A stretch of DNA of 22,459 bases from CAZYWA01 sp964650975 [NCBI: uncultured bacterium] (GTDB lineage Bacteria; JADJOY01). The stretch covers positions 1-22,459 of the forward strand of contig CAZYWA010000062.1 in assembly GCA_964650975.1 (NCBI GenBank), in the 5' to 3' direction. Under the pieces are notes generated by a model, which was not told the origin of the DNA, searched no databases, and was given only the letters and a program-made list of their open reading frames with translations. Shown here piece after piece: positions 18,490 through 22,459 of the stretch; positions within the stretch are counted from its first letter, which is position 1, and every line of letters starts with the position of its first letter. The position numbers and the translations under genes were made by a program.

Positions 18490-21048
18490 TCACGGGGATG
18501 GCGGAGCGGGACGGATCTCGAAGCGCTTCGGCTGGGTCACGTCGATCGAGCCCGAGCGAATCACGACGAGCCCGTCGTCTCCCGCGAGCCAACCCGGTCC
18601 GTTCGCGTCGAGCTCGGTCCGCGACGCGCGGCGCGCGAGCGATGCCCCGTCGAGGAGCACCGTGAGACCAGTCGCGCCGCCCGGATTCGAAAGCTCGGGA
18701 GCGGCGAGCTCGATCACGTCGTCGCGCGCGGCGGGGGCCGCGGCGTAGCTGCCCGCGCTCCCCGCGACGGTCACGACGATCGAGCCGTTCTCGCGCTCTT
18801 GCGAGAGCAGCGTGGTGCGGACCGCGCCGCCCCGATACGCGACGGTGGTGCCGTCGTCCTCGTAGAGCGTGAACTCGCTCGCCTGCGCGCCGGCGCAGAC
18901 CCGCACCACCAGCTCGTCGCGGCGGCTCGAGTCCTTCCGCTGCCCCAGCACGTTCATGGTCTGATCGTCGACGAACATCTCCGGGACGATGGCGCCGGCG
19001 CGGGCGAAGACCGGCGCCTCGACGAGCCCGTCTCGCACCACCGGCACGTCGCGCACCGATTGGCCGGTGCTCTGGATCCACTGCTGGGTCCGAAAGTCGA
19101 CCCACGTCCCGGCGGGCAGGTAGACATCGCGCGCGGTCTCGCCGTAGCGACTGAGCGTCGCCACGAGCAGCGACGGACCGAGGAGCTTCTCGTCGGCGAG
19201 ACCCGCGAGCGCCGGGTCGGACTCGTCGAGCGTCACCAGCGGCGGCTCGTAGGGCTCGCCGTAGAGATACGCCCGGTGCGCGAGCGAGTAGAGATAGGGA
19301 ACCAGGCGATAGCGGGTTTGAAGGTTCGCGAGGTTGCTCGCGGGATCGCCGATCCGATCGGGAGCGGTGGGCTGCTTCTTCCCGAGATCGAGGGTGTGCG
19401 GGCGCCCCGGAACGTCGAGCAACATGCCGTCGGCGAACCAGCGGGTGTAGAGCTCGTTCCGGTCTCCGTCGAGCGCTTCGCGGTGGTATCCGCCGATGTC
19501 GTTGCCGAAGTAGTCGATGCCCGAGAACGACACGTTCATCTGCGCCGCGAACGAGGAGGCGAGGCTCTTGGTGTTGGAGCCGATGTCGCCCGACCACATG
19601 CTGGCGCCGAACCGCTGGATTCCGGTGGTTCCCGAGCGCGACAAGATCCACGGACGCGACGCCGCGTGGTGGCGCGAGTAGCCGCGCGCGATGCTCGCGG
19701 CCCACGCGAGGTTGTAGAGGTTGTGGACGTCGCGGTCGCCGGTTCCGTCGAGCGCGGGAAACCCGTGGTAAACACCGCCCGTCGAAAACTCCTCGGGCTC
19801 GCCGAGATCGGTCCAGTGAGTGGTGACGCCCATGTCGGCGAGCGGCTGGCGCTTCTCGTCGTGCCACGCGTCGCCCGCCCGCTCACTCGTCCAGTCGATC
19901 ATGCCGCCGTTTCCCCACCACGAGAGGAACGTGAGCGGCGAGCCGCCGGCGTGGGCCAGGACCAGATCGCCGCGTCCCGCGAGCTCGGCGAACTCGGCGC
20001 GGTGCTGATCGACGTACGACTCCTCGATCGCCGCGATGCCGATGCCTTCCTCGTCGCGCAGTCGCGCGATCTCCGCCGCGGGATCGGGAAAGCGCTTCTC
20101 GTCCCACTCGAGGGTGCCCATGTGCGAGGGGCGCTGGAACACTCCGCCGAACCAGAAGAGGTCGAGCACGAAGCCGTCGACCGGAAAGCCGTGCTGGCGC
20201 AGCGAGTGGAGCTTGTCCTCGAGATCGTTCCAGCTCAGGTAGCCGAACTCGGAGACCCACATCCCGAACATGCGCTTGGGCGGCACCGGCGGGCGGCCGA
20301 CCAGATCCATGTAGCGGCTGCGGACGTCGAGCAGGCTGGTCCCCGCGATCAGGTAACCACGCAACGTCGCGCCCGAGGTGTCGACGCGCCATGGGCTCGC
20401 CGCGAGGTTCCAGGTCTGCGCGCGCGAGTGATCGAGGTAGAGCGCGTACGGCGCGACCGGCTGCGCGGCGGAGGTCGCGCCGCTCGTGTAGAGCACCGGA
20501 AACTGCGCGTTGCCGGTGAAGCCGCCGCCCCACTGGGTCATCGCGTTGCCGTCGGCGCCGCCCGGCGCCACGACTCGGCCCGCCAGATCGCCGTTCGCAT
20601 CGCCAGGGGTGAAAAAGTGCTCGCCGAGCCCGTACGCGTGAGCAGAGGGCGAGAGCGTGAGCGACGTATGCTCCTCACCGAGTGTCTCCGGACAGAGCCG
20701 GGTGAGCGCGCGGCTCGGTGTGGTACGCAGATCGGTCGCGGCGATGCACGAGGTCGACGCATCGACGTCGAGGGCGAGCGTCGCCGTCGCGAGATGACCG
20801 TGGCCGTCGTCGGTGAATCGGCTCGGTCCCGGGAACGCGGTTCTCGCGACCATCGGTGTCGAGGGGATCGGCGCGGGCTTCCGGGAGGTCGCGCCCGACA
20901 GCTCGAAGTGGATCAGATCGTCGCCGAGGACCTCGATCGTGAGGTGTCGCCCCGCGCCGTCGAACGCGACGCGCGGCGGTGCGCCGCCGCCACCGCACGC
21001 CGCAATCAGCAGCAAGAGGACCGCGCTACGAAAGGCCCAGACCGACAC
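18490..21048 (-). CDS. Glycoside hydrolase family 31 lipoprotein
   Basis: 852 residues from GTG 21048; the start is supported by a signal peptide that begins at once (AFRSAVLLLLIAAC) with lipobox IAAC and lipid-acceptor Cys18, so this is a lipid-anchored envelope protein. An N-terminal beta-sandwich (about 25-245, YGLGEHF near 140) leads to the (beta/alpha)8 barrel, RMFGMWVSEFGYLSWNDLED onward. The catalytic nucleophile is Asp414 in THWTDLGEPEEF and the acid/base is Asp488 in MWSGDIGSN; their 74-residue spacing is normal for GH31. The C-terminal part has LYEDDGTTVAYRGG, the DUF5110-type segment. GH31 enzymes hydrolyse alpha-glucosides, alpha-xylosides or sulfoquinovosides; the exact substrate cannot be read here. 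It starts 25 bp after the HugZ-like gene, with only a weak ribosome binding site. Confidence 0.92.
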   Translation of the reverse strand: MSVWAFRSAVLLLLIAACGGGGAPPRVAFDGAGRHLTIEVLGDDLIHFELSGATSRKPAPIPSTPMVARTAFPGPSRFTDDGHGHLATATLALDVDASTSCIAATDLRTTPSRALTRLCPETLGEEHTSLTLSPSAHAYGLGEHFFTPGDANGDLAGRVVAPGGADGNAMTQWGGGFTGNAQFPVLYTSGATSAAQPVAPYALYLDHSRAQTWNLAASPWRVDTSGATLRGYLIAGTSLLDVRSRYMDLVGRPPVPPKRMFGMWVSEFGYLSWNDLEDKLHSLRQHGFPVDGFVLDLFWFGGVFQRPSHMGTLEWDEKRFPDPAAEIARLRDEEGIGIAAIEESYVDQHRAEFAELAGRGDLVLAHAGGSPLTFLSWWGNGGMIDWTSERAGDAWHDEKRQPLADMGVTTHWTDLGEPEEFSTGGVYHGFPALDGTGDRDVHNLYNLAWAASIARGYSRHHAASRPWILSRSGTTGIQRFGASMWSGDIGSNTKSLASSFAAQMNVSFSGIDYFGNDIGGYHREALDGDRNELYTRWFADGMLLDVPGRPHTLDLGKKQPTAPDRIGDPASNLANLQTRYRLVPYLYSLAHRAYLYGEPYEPPLVTLDESDPALAGLADEKLLGPSLLVATLSRYGETARDVYLPAGTWVDFRTQQWIQSTGQSVRDVPVVRDGLVEAPVFARAGAIVPEMFVDDQTMNVLGQRKDSSRRDELVVRVCAGAQASEFTLYEDDGTTVAYRGGAVRTTLLSQERENGSIVVTVAGSAGSYAAAPAARDDVIELAAPELSNPGGATGLTVLLDGASLARRASRTELDANGPGWLAGDDGLVVIRSGSIDVTQPKRFEIRPAPPSP

Positions 21049-21073
21049 GCCTGCTGCCGTACCTCGGAAGCCG

Positions 21074-21883
21074 TCAGCCCGTGCTGTTGGCCCGTGCGCG
21101 CTTCACCAGCTCGACCAGCTCCCGTCGCGCGTCCTCGGGTGTCAGTGCCTCGCGCGGGAAGCCGAGCCGGATCGGACGCGGCCCCGCGGCGGTGACCGCC
21201 GACATCTCGAAACCGTAGCGATCCACTCCGGTCATGGTGGCGGTGGAGGTGTCGGCCGCTTTGGAGAACGCGCGGCAGTAGAGCGCCAGCGCTTCCGCGT
21301 GGTCGGCGTTCATGTGCTCCAGGATGCGCGCCGCGTGCGGCGCCAGCGGATCCGGCTCGGCGCCCAGGAACGCGTCGTGCTCGACCCACGACATGCGCCC
21401 GTAGCCGCCGATGTAGCGCACCGCCGCGACGCTGAGCTTCCAGAACCCGAAGTCGCCGAAATCCGCGTAATACGCGGCGTTCGGATGCACCCCGAGAAAC
21501 GCCGCGCGGGCGCGGGCTCGCTCGCCCTCGTCCTCGAGCCGTCGGCAGTCGCCGATCAGCGTCACGCGGCCGTTCGCGAGCGGATCGTCGTGCCCGCTCT
21601 CGGCGACCAGGAGCGACGAGCGCGGATCGTGGCGCAGGTTGCGGGTGTGCTCGGCGAGCGCCGAGATCAGGAACACCGGATGCCCGTCGTCGAGGGCGAA
21701 GGTGACGAACGAGCCGTACGGATAACCCGCCGGCTCCTCGGCCACGGTGCAGAGCGTGCCGGTGCGGATCGAGGCCACCAGGGTCCGCGCCCGCTCGGCG
21801 TGGCTGGGGGTCGCGACGCTCGTGTCGTAAAGCGGCTCCTGCGAGGCGCCGCCGCGTCCCGATACCGCGTGTCCACCGCTCAT
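21074..21883 (-). CDS. HugZ-like pyridoxamine-phosphate-oxidase-fold protein with DUF2470 domain
   Basis: 269 residues from ATG 21883. A TTG at 21919 would add 12 residues; neither start has a clear ribosome binding site. Residues about 30-170 form the split-barrel flavin/heme-binding fold: TLVASIRTGTLCTVAEEPAG, YPYGSFVTFALDDGHPVFLIS, HTRNLRHDPRSSLLV and GRVTLIGDCRRL. Residues from about 185 are DUF2470: HMNADHAEALALYCRAF (190-206), then TGVDRYGFEMSAV and PIRLGFPREALTPEDARREL. This combination is that of the HugZ/HutZ family; characterised members bind heme and some degrade it, while others bind flavin or have no known activity. No signal peptide is seen, so it is cytoplasmic. It probably shares a transcript with the GH31 gene, 25 bp downstream, though the functional link is unclear. 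Confidence 0.85.
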   Translation of the reverse strand: MSGGHAVSGRGGASQEPLYDTSVATPSHAERARTLVASIRTGTLCTVAEEPAGYPYGSFVTFALDDGHPVFLISALAEHTRNLRHDPRSSLLVAESGHDDPLANGRVTLIGDCRRLEDEGERARARAAFLGVHPNAAYYADFGDFGFWKLSVAAVRYIGGYGRMSWVEHDAFLGAEPDPLAPHAARILEHMNADHAEALALYCRAFSKAADTSTATMTGVDRYGFEMSAVTAAGPRPIRLGFPREALTPEDARRELVELVKRARANSTG

Positions 21884-21978
21884 GCGAGGAGCATGGGGCG
21901 CCCGTGAGGCGCCCGGCAAGCCAGGAGGGCGTCAGGAGCCGGGCGCGGCTCCCGCCGCTCGGCGATTCGAGCGCGTGC

Positions 21979-22459
21979 TCAGGGCGGATAGAGCGAGGAG
22001 TAGCGCTCGGCGCGATATCCGGTCCACGGCATCACCGGGAAATCCTGGCGGATGGTGATCTCCCAGAGCTTCGCGTCGTCCGAGGGGCGCACTTCCGCGA
22101 GGCGCATCCAGCGCAGGCCGAGCGGGATCGCGTCCCACACGCCGGCGTCGTCCACCAGCACGTTGCCGTTCGCGAGCAGGTTCGCATCGCCGGAGAAGTA
22201 GCTGTAGATCGGCGGATTCCACGTGGGATCGATCCAGCTCCAGCCTTCCGTCACGGTCATGGAGCTCGGGTTCACGTTGTAGAAGACCGGGCGGCTCGCG
22301 TGCACCGGCTCCACGCGATCGGTGCTGTTGTCGTAGAGCAGGATCGACCCGTCGGCCTTCCGCGGCTGGTCGTCGCGATTGCCGCGGAGGAAGCTGTCGA
22401 GCAGGTTGCTGGCGTTACCGTCGCTGGAGGGAGCGTTGATCGTATCGGGCAGTTGCATG
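21979..22459 (-). CDS. Probable arylsulfotransferase C-terminal part, 5' truncated by the window
   Basis: At least 159 residues ending at TGA 21981-21979. The frame runs to the window edge; the ATG at 22458 has no visible upstream context and is most likely internal, since the family is far longer. Visible features are beta-propeller-like strands with two repeats of an Asn-Gly-Asn/Asp pattern: KADGSILLYDNSTDR, a SRPVFYNVNPSSMTVTEGW blade, and GDANLLANGNVLVDDAGVWD followed by LWEITIRQDF. Such strings are typical of the arylsulfate sulfotransferase propeller (ASST / Arylsulfotran_2), in which an aryl sulfate donates its sulfuryl group to a phenol, usually outside the cytoplasm. The catalytic histidine region is not in the window, so this is a moderate-confidence family call. 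Confidence 0.6.
   Translation of the reverse strand, partial: MQLPDTINAPSSDGNASNLLDSFLRGNRDDQPRKADGSILLYDNSTDRVEPVHASRPVFYNVNPSSMTVTEGWSWIDPTWNPPIYSYFSGDANLLANGNVLVDDAGVWDAIPLGLRWMRLAEVRPSDDAKLWEITIRQDFPVMPWTGYRAERYSSLYPP

Overview
The window is a high-GC chromosomal segment from a Gram-negative-type bacterium: it encodes a lipobox lipoprotein and a twin-arginine exported protein. A PknK-like kinase-ATPase-TPR giant, DUF1501/DUF1800 export genes, large phytoene-desaturase-like flavoenzymes and many long antisense open frames would suit an uncultured soil or sediment lineage near Myxococcota or similar deep phyla. That placement is inference; no rRNA or marker gene is present.

Layout. (1) Bases 1-1773, plus strand: the 3' part of an L-2-hydroxyglutarate-oxidase-like flavoprotein, then a small three-helix membrane protein of unknown function. 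(2) Bases 1892-4971, minus strand: a TetR regulator and a 774-residue protein, coupled by an ATGA overlap. The long protein joins an ABC1/UbiB/AarF atypical kinase to a ferritin-like domain carrying a full diiron ligand set. A 13-bp inverted repeat with an embedded TetR-type palindrome lies upstream of tetR. (3) Bases 4972-5339: a gene-free stretch packed with hairpins. (4) Bases 5340-7529, minus strand: a FAD oxidoreductase followed by the ribosome-rescue hydrolase arfB. (5) Bases 7837-13985, plus strand: a 1257-residue Ser/Thr kinase-AAA-TPR protein and, 8 bp later, a second large FAD oxidoreductase. (6) Bases 14095-18224, minus strand: DUF1800, DUF1501 (Tat signal), DUF1800, a tight three-gene export-type operon. 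(7) Bases 18490-22459, minus strand: a GH31 glycosidase lipoprotein, a HugZ-like protein with DUF2470, and the 3' end of a probable arylsulfotransferase.

The most notable item is the kinase-diiron fusion under apparent TetR control: ABC1 kinases normally support quinone and lipid metabolism, and here one is covalently joined to a probable O2-activating diiron domain. The second is a family of seven short REP-like hairpins at four intergenic sites. They share a GGAG-type head and an invariant GTCCCT loop, while the stem sequence changes between copies with pairing kept. At two sites they form mirror-image pairs. A single GTAG-headed hairpin of a different kind sits inside the DUF1800/DUF1501 operon. 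No tRNA, rRNA, CRISPR array, transposase or prophage gene was seen.
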